From Nocardioidaceae bacterium UBA4001 (GTDB taxonomy: Bacteria; Actinomycetota; Actinomycetes; Propionibacteriales; Nocardioidaceae), in contig DGBP01000077.1 of NCBI GenBank assembly GCA_002384855.1, positions 18,303 through 25,845 of the forward strand: DNA of 7,543 bases, written 5' to 3'. Position numbers and translations under genes: made by a program. The notes under the pieces are model-generated. The model was not told where the DNA came from, did not search any database, and worked only from the letters and a program-made list of their open reading frames with translations. Shown piece by piece: positions 1 to 5,490 of the stretch. Each line of letters starts with the position of its first letter. Within the stretch, counting starts at the first letter, position 1.

Positions 1-1130
1 CGTCGCCGATCGAGGGCACCGAGACGATGGTGCAGGCGCTCGGCGGCCAGCCCGACACGTTCGAGTCCGTGGCGACCGAGCCGACCGACACCGCGGTGAT
101 CCTCTACACCAGCGGCACGACCGGCCAGCCGAAGGGCGCCGAGCTCAGCCACAGCAACATGGTGATGAACGCCCTCACCTGCAACCGGCTCTTCGAGTCG
201 GTCCCCAGCCAGCACGACACCCACCTGCTCGTGCTGCCGCTGTTCCACTCCTTCGGCCAGACCGTCAACATGAATGCCGGCTTCTCGACCGCCTCCACGA
301 TGGTGCTGCTCCCGCGGTTCGACGCCGGCCAGGCGCTCGGGCTGATGGAGAAGGAGGACATCACCTTCTTCGCCGGTGTCCCGACGATGTACTGGGGCCT
401 GCTCGGCGCGCTGAAGGAGGGCGTGGACGTCGAGAAGATCGCGGGCACCATGCGCCGGGCGGTCTCGGGCGGCTCTGCCCTCCCCGTGGAGATCCTCAAG
501 CAGTTCAAGGAGAAGTTCGGCGTCCAGATCCTCGAGGGCTACGGACTCTCGGAGACCTCGCCGGTGGCGACGTTCAGCGACCCTGACCGCGACCCGCGTC
601 CCGGCTCGATCGGCGTGCCGATCTGGGGCATCGACGTGAAGCTGGTCGACCCGGACTGGAAGACGATCGAGGGTGCCGACGAGGTCGGCGAGATCGCGAT
701 CCGCGGTCACAACATCATGAAGGGCTACTACAAGCGCGACGAGGCCACCGCCGACGTGATGAACAACGGGTGGTTCCGCACCGGCGACCTCGCCCGCCGG
801 GACGAGGACGGCTTCTACTACATCGTCGACCGGGCCAAGGACATGATCATCCGCGGCGGCTACAACGTGTACCCGCGCGAGATCGAGGAGGTCCTGATGA
901 CCCACGAGGCCGTCTCGCTGGCCGCGGTCGTCGGCGTCCCGAGCGACGAGCACGGCGAGGAGATCAAGGCGTACGTCATCCTCAACGACGACGCCACGAT
1001 CACCGAGGACGAGCTGCGCGACTGGTGCAAGGAGCAGATGGCGAACTACAAGTACCCCCGCCTGATCGAGTTCCCCAGCAGCCTCCCGATGACGGCGACG
1101 GGCAAGATCCTCAAGCGAGAGCTGGGCTAG
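1..1130 (+). CDS. Acyl-CoA synthetase (AMP-forming), probable long-chain fatty acid-CoA ligase; 5' end missing
   Basis: This enzyme of the ANL superfamily would activate a carboxylate, most likely a fatty acid, with ATP to an acyl-adenylate and then form the CoA thioester in the cytoplasm. The frame is open to the left edge (first full codon at base 3), so the ATG at 27 is internal. About 376 codons are visible; relatives usually have 500 or more residues, so roughly the first 130 are missing. Counting from the ATG at 27, the P-loop YTSGTTGQPKG lies at residues 27-37, followed by EGYGLSETSP (motif A5), GWFRTGDLARRDEDGFYYI (A7), the hinge DRAKDMIIRGGYNVYPREIE (A8), and near the C-terminus TGKILKREL with the presumed catalytic lysine at 360. 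All core motifs are intact. Substrate chain length cannot be read from sequence. A benzoate-type or other aryl/acyl-CoA ligase is possible. The gene ends in TAG, facing the repeat-protein gene. Confidence 0.93.
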   Translation, partial: SPIEGTETMVQALGGQPDTFESVATEPTDTAVILYTSGTTGQPKGAELSHSNMVMNALTCNRLFESVPSQHDTHLLVLPLFHSFGQTVNMNAGFSTASTMVLLPRFDAGQALGLMEKEDITFFAGVPTMYWGLLGALKEGVDVEKIAGTMRRAVSGGSALPVEILKQFKEKFGVQILEGYGLSETSPVATFSDPDRDPRPGSIGVPIWGIDVKLVDPDWKTIEGADEVGEIAIRGHNIMKGYYKRDEATADVMNNGWFRTGDLARRDEDGFYYIVDRAKDMIIRGGYNVYPREIEEVLMTHEAVSLAAVVGVPSDEHGEEIKAYVILNDDATITEDELRDWCKEQMANYKYPRLIEFPSSLPMTATGKILKRELG

Positions 1131-1151
1131 CGCGGACGCTCCGGAGTACGC

Positions 1152-1184
1152 CGCCGGCCGGCCTCCCCGAGGAGCCGGCCGGCG
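1152..1184. terminator. GC-rich hairpin between convergent genes, probable bidirectional terminator
   Basis: An 11-bp perfect stem pairs 1152-1162 with 1174-1184 around an 11-nt loop. If C1163 is bulged out, the stem extends by CTCC-type pairs to a 4-nt loop at 1167-1170. It sits in the 73-bp gap between the stop of the acyl-CoA synthetase (1130) and the stop of the opposing repeat-protein gene (1204), so it could end transcription from both sides. No T-tract follows on either strand, which is common for actinobacterial hairpins but makes the call inferential. Confidence 0.6.
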
Positions 1185-1203
1185 CCGTGTCGTCGGTACG
1201 GCG

Positions 1204-2964
1204 TCAGCAGCCGATGCCGAACCAGTCGCACCCGATGTCGTCGAAGAAGTCCGCGATGGCGTCGAGGGCGAACCCGATGGCGCCGAGGATGTCCTCCAGC
1301 AGGTCGGCAGCCGCGTTGAACACGTCCACCAGCGCCTGGGCCACCTGCTCGAGGACGTAGCCGATGTCCTTCAGCACCTGCGCCACGGCCTCCAGTGCCA
1401 GGGAGAACACGGTGGCGAGCACCTGGGCGATGGCGTTGATCGCGTAGCCGATCGCCTTGAGAACCGTCGCCACCGCCTGCGCCGCGAGCGAGAACACGGT
1501 GACGAGCGCCTGGGCGACCGCCTCGATGGCGAACCCGACCGCCTTCAGGATCGCCGCCGCTGCCTGGGCAGCGAGGGCGAAGACCGTGCTCAGGGCGCTC
1601 AGCACGAGGTCGGCGGCGAACCCGATCGCCTTCAGGACCGCGGCGACCGCCTGGGCTGCCAGTCCGAAGACGACCTTCAGGGCGTCGGCGATGGCCTGCA
1701 CGTCGATCCCGATCAGCTTCAGGATGTCCGCGACGGCCTGGACGGCGAGGCCGAAGACGGTCTGCAGAGCTCCGGCGATGGCGTTGACGGCGAAGCCGAT
1801 GGCGTCGAGGATCGCGGCGGCGGCCTGGGCGGCGAGGCCGAACACGGTCTGCAGCGCTCCGGCGACGAGGTCGACCGCGATCCCGATCGCCTTGAGCACC
1901 GCGGCGGCGGCCTGGGCGGCGAGGCCGAAGACGGTCTGGAGTGCTCCGGCGATGGCGTTGACGGCGAAGCCGATGGCGTCGAGGATCGCGGCGGCGGCCT
2001 GGGCAGCGAGCCCGAAGACGGCTTGCAGCGCGTGGGCGATCTCGGTCACCGCGAACGCGACGTCACGGAGCACCTCTGCGGCCGCGGCGGCGGCGAGACC
2101 GAACACCGTCTGGAGCGCCTCGGCGACCTCGAGGACCGTGAAGGCGACGTTCTTGAGGATCTGGGCGGATGCAAGGGCGTCGAGGAGGTACACCTCCTGC
2201 AGGGCCTCTCCCACCTCGACGGAGCCGAAGCCCAGCACCTTCAGCATCGACGCCATCTCCTGCGCCGTCAGCTCGAACACGTCGGCCAGAGCCTGGGCGA
2301 CCGCGAGGGCGTCGAACCCGACGGCCACCAGCACGGCCGCCGCGCCGGCCGCGTCGAGGGCGAACCGGTCGACGAGGAACGTGCCCACGTCGGGAGCCGT
2401 GACCGCGGCGTCGAACATTGCCTGTGCGGCGGCCTGCGCCGCGGAGTGGCCCGCGTCGCAGGTGGAGCGGATCGTGTCGGCGACGTCACCGGTGCGGGCG
2501 TCGACGGTCGTGCCCGCCAGCACCGGCAACGTGTAGCCGTAGCCGGCGAGCGCCGACGTGGCGATGCCGCGACACGCGTTGTCGTCCGCGGTGGCCGGTG
2601 CCGGCTTGGTGGTCACGAGTCCGCTCACCGCCGCGGAGAGCGCCGGTCGGTAGGCCACGCCCCGTGTCGCGCGGTCGACAGCGCGTCCGGACCGGTCCTG
2701 ACGGTCGGTGTCCGCGCCGGCGGGGGGTGCGGGGTCGGTCCTGACGGCCACGGCGACGTACTCCGCGAAGACTGCCCGTGCCCGCTCGAGGGGGACGGTG
2801 ACGGCCGCGGCTGTTCCGCTCAGCGACACCAGCAGCGACATGGCGCAACCGATCAGGATGAGCGTTCGGGCGGTGGTGCTTCGCACCGCGCGGCCGACGT
2901 CGGCCGCGAGGTCGCGGAGTACGTCGGACCTGGGCAGGGCGGGGCTGAGGAGCTGAGCTGACAT
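1204..2964 (-). CDS. Exported alanine-rich protein with thirteen tandem 29-residue helical repeats; function unknown
   Basis: I do not recognise this family. The 586-residue product starts at ATG 2964, supported by SD GGGAGG at 2978-2973 (8 nt spacing). An arginine-containing N-terminus is followed by a hydrophobic stretch (about 34-50) and the small-residue run GTAAAV, which suggests Sec export with cleavage near residue 54. L-I-G-C at 37-40 resembles a lipobox, but only about five hydrophobic residues precede the cysteine and the hydrophobic core runs on past it, so a plain signal peptide or membrane anchor seems likelier. Residues 55-199 form a head with a Pro/Asp/Arg-rich linker (about 75-105) and Cys131 and Cys169. 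Residues 200-576 are thirteen 29-residue repeats without indels. Each looks like two short hydrophobic helices broken at a Gly-Phe turn (positions 17-18) and at Val-Phe-Gly-Leu (1-4). The tail IGCDWFGIGC adds Cys579 and Cys586. No sortase signal or C-terminal membrane anchor is evident. The gene is monocistronic and divergent from purS. Confidence 0.85.
   Translation of the reverse strand: MSAQLLSPALPRSDVLRDLAADVGRAVRSTTARTLILIGCAMSLLVSLSGTAAAVTVPLERARAVFAEYVAVAVRTDPAPPAGADTDRQDRSGRAVDRATRGVAYRPALSAAVSGLVTTKPAPATADDNACRGIATSALAGYGYTLPVLAGTTVDARTGDVADTIRSTCDAGHSAAQAAAQAMFDAAVTAPDVGTFLVDRFALDAAGAAAVLVAVGFDALAVAQALADVFELTAQEMASMLKVLGFGSVEVGEALQEVYLLDALASAQILKNVAFTVLEVAEALQTVFGLAAAAAAEVLRDVAFAVTEIAHALQAVFGLAAQAAAAILDAIGFAVNAIAGALQTVFGLAAQAAAAVLKAIGIAVDLVAGALQTVFGLAAQAAAAILDAIGFAVNAIAGALQTVFGLAVQAVADILKLIGIDVQAIADALKVVFGLAAQAVAAVLKAIGFAADLVLSALSTVFALAAQAAAAILKAVGFAIEAVAQALVTVFSLAAQAVATVLKAIGYAINAIAQVLATVFSLALEAVAQVLKDIGYVLEQVAQALVDVFNAAADLLEDILGAIGFALDAIADFFDDIGCDWFGIGC
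1769..1830. repeat. 62-bp exact direct repeat, copy 1 (inside repeat unit 7)
   Basis: This stretch is identical base for base to 1943-2004. The offset is 174 bp, exactly two 87-bp units. It lies in unit 7 (1759-1845) of the repeat array, whose 29-residue product is identical to that of unit 5. Confidence 0.93.
1943..2004. repeat. 62-bp exact direct repeat, copy 2 (inside repeat unit 5)
   Basis: Partner of 1769-1830. It lies in unit 5 (1933-2019). The intervening unit 6 differs at several residues (for example Ile for Phe at position 18 and Asp-Leu-Val for Asn-Ala-Ile at positions 21-23), so the similarity pattern is unit 5 = unit 7 rather than a simple neighbour copy. Confidence 0.93.
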
Positions 2965-2988
2965 GAGGATTCCCTCCCAGAGAATCCC
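2965..2988 (-). promoter_or_regulatory. Ribosome binding site inside a small hairpin loop, repeat-protein gene
   Basis: On the minus strand GGATTC (2987-2982) pairs with GAATCC (2972-2967), with a possible seventh G-U pair (2988 with 2966). The 9-nt loop TCTGGGAGG holds the complete SD GGGAGG (2978-2973), which is 8 nt from the ATG. The SD decides the start at 2964. A 6-7 bp stem of this kind might modulate translation, but it could also be chance; regulation is inference only. Confidence 0.5.
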
Positions 2989-3245
2989 GGCGCTGTCGCG
3001 TCGAGTCGGATGAGTGGTCTTCGACGGGACGAGGCGCCTTGCGCTCTCCTGCGAGCAGATCGACCGCGGGGCCCCCGACCGGTCTTGTTCGTCTTCGTCC
3101 TGCGCGCGGGGGCGACCCGCAGAACACCGACGAATCTATTCCTGGGCGCCTTTGCGTCGCGATAGCACGCTTGCTGCATCTTCCTGTGTCATTCGGGGGA
3201 TATCAGTCGCCCATCTGGGTGATGCGCGCGGCCTCTCGGACTGCT

Positions 3246-3275
3246 GCGGTGACACCGCGGTCCCCCGACTAGACT
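3246..3275 (+). promoter_or_regulatory. Candidate purS promoter with overlapping inverted repeat
   Basis: TAGACT at 3270-3275 fits an actinobacterial -10 (TANNNT). GTGACA at 3249-3254 resembles a -35 but is only 15 nt away, shorter than the usual 16-18. The -35-like sequence sits inside a perfect 13-bp inverted repeat, GCGGTG-A-CACCGC (3246-3258), which could be an operator. Transcription would then start near 3282, giving a leader of about 35 nt to purS. No mapped start supports this. Confidence 0.35.
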
Positions 3276-3303
3276 CGGCCCTGCCGGTTCCGTTCATCTC
3301 CTC

Positions 3304-3309
3304 AAGGAG
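3304..3309 (+). promoter_or_regulatory. purS ribosome binding site
   Basis: AAGGAG lies 7 nt before the GTG at 3317. It fixes the purS start although the frame is open for another 300 bases upstream. Confidence 0.85.
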
Positions 3310-3316
3310 CGCCCCC

Positions 3317-3565
3317 GTGGCCCGTGTCGTCGTCGACGTCATGCTCAAGCCCGAGATCCTCGACCCCCAGGGCAAGGCCGTGCACGGCGCGCTGCCCCGG
3401 CTCGGTGTCAGCGGGGTCGTCGACGTCCGCCAGGGCAAGCGCTTCGAGCTCGAGGTCGACGAGCTGAGCGACGAGCGCCTCGCACAGATCCACGACATCG
3501 CCGAGAAGCTGCTGTCGAACCCGGTGATCGAGGACTACCGGGTCCACGTGGAGGAGCAGGCGTGA
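3317..3565 (+). CDS. purS: Phosphoribosylformylglycinamidine synthase subunit PurS
   Basis: PurS is the small subunit of the three-part FGAM synthetase (PurL, PurQ, PurS), step 4 of purine synthesis. It has no catalytic residues of its own; in characterised complexes a PurS dimer bridges the glutaminase PurQ and the synthetase PurL and is needed for ammonia transfer. The 82-residue product has the usual family length (about 80). It opens with ARVVVDVMLKPEILDPQGKA, the typical first strand and 'P-x-(I/V)-LDPQG' turn of PurS, and ends with a strand around IEDYRVHVEE. The GTG start at 3317 has AAGGAG 7 nt upstream. The stop overlaps the purQ start by 4 nt (GTGA), so the two are probably translationally coupled. 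The gene is divergent from the repeat-protein gene. Confidence 0.95.
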   Translation: MARVVVDVMLKPEILDPQGKAVHGALPRLGVSGVVDVRQGKRFELEVDELSDERLAQIHDIAEKLLSNPVIEDYRVHVEEQA

Positions 3566-4233
3566 AGATCGGCGTCGTCACCTTCCCCGGCTCGCTCGAC
3601 GACGTCGACGCCCAGCGCGCGGTCGACGTCGCCGGCGCCGAGGCGATCGCGCTGTGGCACGACGAGCACGACCTCCGCGGGGTCGACGCGGTGGTCCTCC
3701 CGGGAGGATTCTCCTACGGCGACTACCTGCGCTGCGGCGCGATCTCCCGCTTCTCGCCGATCATGACCGAGGTGATCGAGGCGGCCGGGAAGGGCATGCC
3801 CGTCCTCGGCATCTGCAACGGGTTCCAGATCCTCACCGAGTCCCACCTGCTGCCCGGGGCGTTGCTGCGCAACGACGGCCTGAAGTTCGTCTGCCGCGAC
3901 CAGCGGCTCCGGATCGAGAACACGCAGACCCCGTGGACCTCCGACTACGCCGACGGCGCGGAGATCACGGTCGTGCTCAAGAGCGGCGAGGGCAAGTACG
4001 TCGCCGACGAGGACACCCTCGACCGCCTCGAGGGGGAGGGTCGCGTGGTCGCGCGCTACCTCGACGTGAACCCCAACGGCTCGCTGCGCGACATCGCGGG
4101 CGTCTCGAACGAGCGTGGCAACGTCGTGGGGCTCATGCCGCACCCCGAGCACGCCGTCGAGGACCTGTGCGGCCCCGGCGTGGACGGGCTGGCCTTCTTC
4201 ACGTCTGCGGTGTCCCAGCTGCTGCGCGCCTGA
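3562..4233 (+). CDS. purQ: Phosphoribosylformylglycinamidine synthase glutaminase subunit PurQ
   Basis: PurQ is the class I (triad) glutamine amidotransferase subunit of FGAM synthetase; it hydrolyses glutamine and passes ammonia to PurL. The 223-residue product has normal length for stand-alone PurQ. Visible motifs are the N-terminal KIGVVTFPGS, the oxyanion-side LPGGFSYGDYLRCGAISRF (46-64), the nucleophile elbow GICNGFQIL with Cys85, and the His194-Pro-Glu196 pair in MPHPEHAVE that completes the triad. It starts at GTG 3562 inside the purS stop (4-nt overlap), with GAGGAG 5 nt upstream, so it is co-transcribed with purS. Its last 35 bp overlap the 3' end of the opposing membrane-protein gene. 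Nothing looks broken. Confidence 0.97.
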   Translation: MKIGVVTFPGSLDDVDAQRAVDVAGAEAIALWHDEHDLRGVDAVVLPGGFSYGDYLRCGAISRFSPIMTEVIEAAGKGMPVLGICNGFQILTESHLLPGALLRNDGLKFVCRDQRLRIENTQTPWTSDYADGAEITVVLKSGEGKYVADEDTLDRLEGEGRVVARYLDVNPNGSLRDIAGVSNERGNVVGLMPHPEHAVEDLCGPGVDGLAFFTSAVSQLLRA

Positions 4234-5359
4234 CGGCAGACTGCACCGAGCCGACCGCGGTCTCCAGAGGACCGCGCTGCCGGCCCAGACGGTAGGCCGC
4301 ACCGATCAGCAGCACCACCACGACCTGTCCGACGAACGTGCCCGGGTCGTGGCCGTCCCACAGCCCCTCGGAGCGGGCGACCACGTGCGCGGTGTAGAGG
4401 GTCAGCGTCATCGCGCCGGCGCCGAACACGACGGCCATCAAGCGGGGTGCGAGCCGGCCGAGCGCCACGGACACGGCGATCACCAGCAGGGACGTGCCGA
4501 TCGTGTGCGCGAGGTCGAACGGCGTGCCGGTGTGCGGCGTCGTGACGACCAGCCACCACCAGCTCCCGGTCGGGGCGGTGCCGTAGAGCCCCCGGTCCAG
4601 GGTGAGCGCGATCGCGCCCTGGTCCCCGGGGCCGGTGAACGTCTCCGCGAGGGTGCCTCGGACGCCCCCCCGGTCGAGCAGCATCTCCGACACGGCCCAG
4701 CTCGCCAGCGCGGTGCCCGCCCCCACGAGACCGACCGCGGCCGTCGTACGCCACGAGGCCAGGGCCGTCCGGCCGAGCGCCATCCCGACCAGGACGTAGG
4801 CCAGCCACGGCACGGCGGGGTAGTAGCCGGTGAACGACAGCTCGGTGAGGAGCTGCCACGGGTCGCGGAGGCTGCCGAAGGCGGGGACGTCGTACGACGC
4901 CGGCGGCACGCGCGGGCGCAGCAGGTGCGAGGCGACCGGTGCGACGACCACCCAGATTGCTGCGAGGGCGGCGAGGGCCGGGGCCCGGAGGCCGAGGAAC
5001 GGGATCGCCAGGAGGAACAGCACGCCGTAGTACGCCAGGATCACCGCGATCCCGGAGTCCACCTCGCCGAGCAGCAGGCCGATCACGGCGATGAGCAGCG
5101 CACGGACGGCGAGGCCCGCCGACGTGGCGGCCAGCTCGCGGCCCCGCTGCCGGGCGGTCCGGCCCGACATCAGCGCGATGCTCACCCCGGCCAGGACCGC
5201 GAACAGCGCCGAGGCGCGGCCGCTCGCGAGCTGGTGGGAGAGGGTGACCCCGTCCAGGTCGAGGTCGGGGAGGATGTGCGTGGCCATCATGCCGACCAGC
5301 GCGAGCGCCCGGGCGACGTCGAGGCCCACGACCCGGCCCGGGCTGACGATCGGCTTCAC
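4199..5359 (-). CDS. Polytopic membrane protein of the YeiB/DUF418/HGSNAT-like acyltransferase group
   Basis: A membrane protein of about 386 residues with roughly ten predicted transmembrane segments (near residues 12-30, 50-64, 83-98, 104-122, 127-145, 179-196, 206-224, 286-301, 308-328 and 342-358). The N-terminal motif GRVVGLDVARALALVGMMATH (residues 8-28) carries the Arg, Gly-Leu-Asp and His pattern of the HGSNAT-like catalytic-domain and YeiB families. The segment YYPAVPWLAYVLVGMALGR, shared by this group, follows at 179-197. Some relatives move acyl groups across membranes, but the substrate here is unknown. I chose GTG at 5359, just before the conserved motif, with AGGA 8 nt upstream. 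The frame stays open to an ATG at 5488, but those 43 extra residues are Gly/Pro/Arg-rich and nearly reach the purL start. The gene lies antisense between purQ and purL, its 3' end overlapping purQ by 35 bp. Confidence 0.8.
   Translation of the reverse strand: MKPIVSPGRVVGLDVARALALVGMMATHILPDLDLDGVTLSHQLASGRASALFAVLAGVSIALMSGRTARQRGRELAATSAGLAVRALLIAVIGLLLGEVDSGIAVILAYYGVLFLLAIPFLGLRAPALAALAAIWVVVAPVASHLLRPRVPPASYDVPAFGSLRDPWQLLTELSFTGYYPAVPWLAYVLVGMALGRTALASWRTTAAVGLVGAGTALASWAVSEMLLDRGGVRGTLAETFTGPGDQGAIALTLDRGLYGTAPTGSWWWLVVTTPHTGTPFDLAHTIGTSLLVIAVSVALGRLAPRLMAVVFGAGAMTLTLYTAHVVARSEGLWDGHDPGTFVGQVVVVLLIGAAYRLGRQRGPLETAVGSVQSAVRRAAAGTPQT
4256..4276. terminator. Small hairpin 22 bp after the purQ stop, possible purSQ terminator
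   Basis: CGCGGTC (4256-4262) and GACCGCG (4270-4276) form a perfect 7-bp stem with a 7-nt loop. It follows purQ closely and lies inside the 3' coding part of the opposing membrane-protein gene. There is no T-tract. In GC-rich DNA a stem this short can arise by chance, so the role is tentative. Confidence 0.35.
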
Positions 5360-5490
5360 GGCCCCGATCCTGCCAGCACCCGCCGCGCCGGATGGTCCAC
5401 GACCGGGGGCTCGGCCCGTCCCTCCCCGCCCGCCAGGTAGATTGAGCGTGGCCACACCTCCCTGATCGACCGATCCGAAAGCCCACATCG
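5360..5490. promoter_or_regulatory. 131-bp divergent gap holding the probable purL promoter
   Basis: The membrane-protein gene (minus) and purL (plus) diverge here, and purSQ transcripts would have to cross an antisense gene to reach purL, so a purL promoter is expected in this gap or just inside the neighbour. TAGATT at 5438-5443 could be its -10, about 48 nt before the start codon; no convincing -35 is seen upstream. The ribosome site for purL is weak (GAAAG at 5477-5481, 9 nt from GTG). Confidence 0.35.

Larger units (their letters stand above)
1237..2367 (-). repeat. Tandem array of 13 x 87 bp (29 codons) in the repeat-protein gene
   Basis: In protein numbering the units begin at residues 200, 229, 258, 287, 316, 345, 374, 403, 432, 461, 490, 519 and 548, exactly 29 apart. 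Position 13 is Leu in all units, position 2 is Phe in all but one (Tyr), and position 27 is Leu in all but the last (Phe). Position 17 is Gly except in units 3 and 4 (Ala). Position 18 is aromatic in all but units 6 and 8 (Ile). Units 5-11 are closest to each other; units 1-3 and 12-13 have drifted and carry more charged residues. Within a unit the two halves resemble each other with an offset of about 14 residues (hydrophobic pairs at 12-13 and 26-27, and at 16 and the next unit's 1), suggesting an older half-length ancestor. Confidence 0.93.
2965..3316. other. 352-bp divergent intergenic region between the repeat-protein gene and purS
   Basis: No gene is supported here. The frame of purS stays open back to 3014, but that extension is low-complexity and unlike PurS. 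The right end holds the candidate purS promoter and inverted repeat. The left end holds the hairpin ribosome site for the minus gene. The middle (about 3125-3215) is less GC-rich than the surroundings and is the likeliest place for the minus-strand promoter. TAGATT on the minus strand (3138-3133) is a possible -10, but no good -35 stands 17-18 nt upstream. I see no riboswitch, tRNA or transposon end. Confidence 0.5.

Noticed and set aside
1237..2367. Tandem 87-bp repeats as a CRISPR array or non-coding satellite
   Set aside because: There are no unique spacers between constant repeats. Units are contiguous, diverge gradually and keep the reading frame, so this is a coding repeat.
1457..2961. 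Long plus-strand open frames opposite the repeat-protein gene
   Set aside because: They are shadows: the 87-bp period is a multiple of three, so lack of a stop in one unit repeats in all. The minus frame has an SD, an export signal and well-formed hydrophobic repeats, while the plus products are Arg/Ser/Thr/Ala low-complexity.
3014..3316. N-terminal extension of purS to an ATG at 3014
   Set aside because: The extra 101 residues do not resemble PurS, whose usual length is about 80 residues. A strong SD (AAGGAG) precedes the GTG at 3317, where family similarity begins.
2965..3316. A riboswitch in the leader of the repeat-protein gene or purS
   Set aside because: I looked for purine, c-di-AMP and similar conserved cores by eye and found no match. 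Only the short hairpin and the 13-bp dyad stand out.
5360..5488. 43-residue extension of the membrane protein to the ATG at 5488
   Set aside because: The extension is Gly/Pro/Arg-rich and not typical of the family. The GTG at 5359 has an AGGA at good spacing and sits just before the conserved motif; the longer form would fill the whole purL upstream gap. It is not excluded absolutely.
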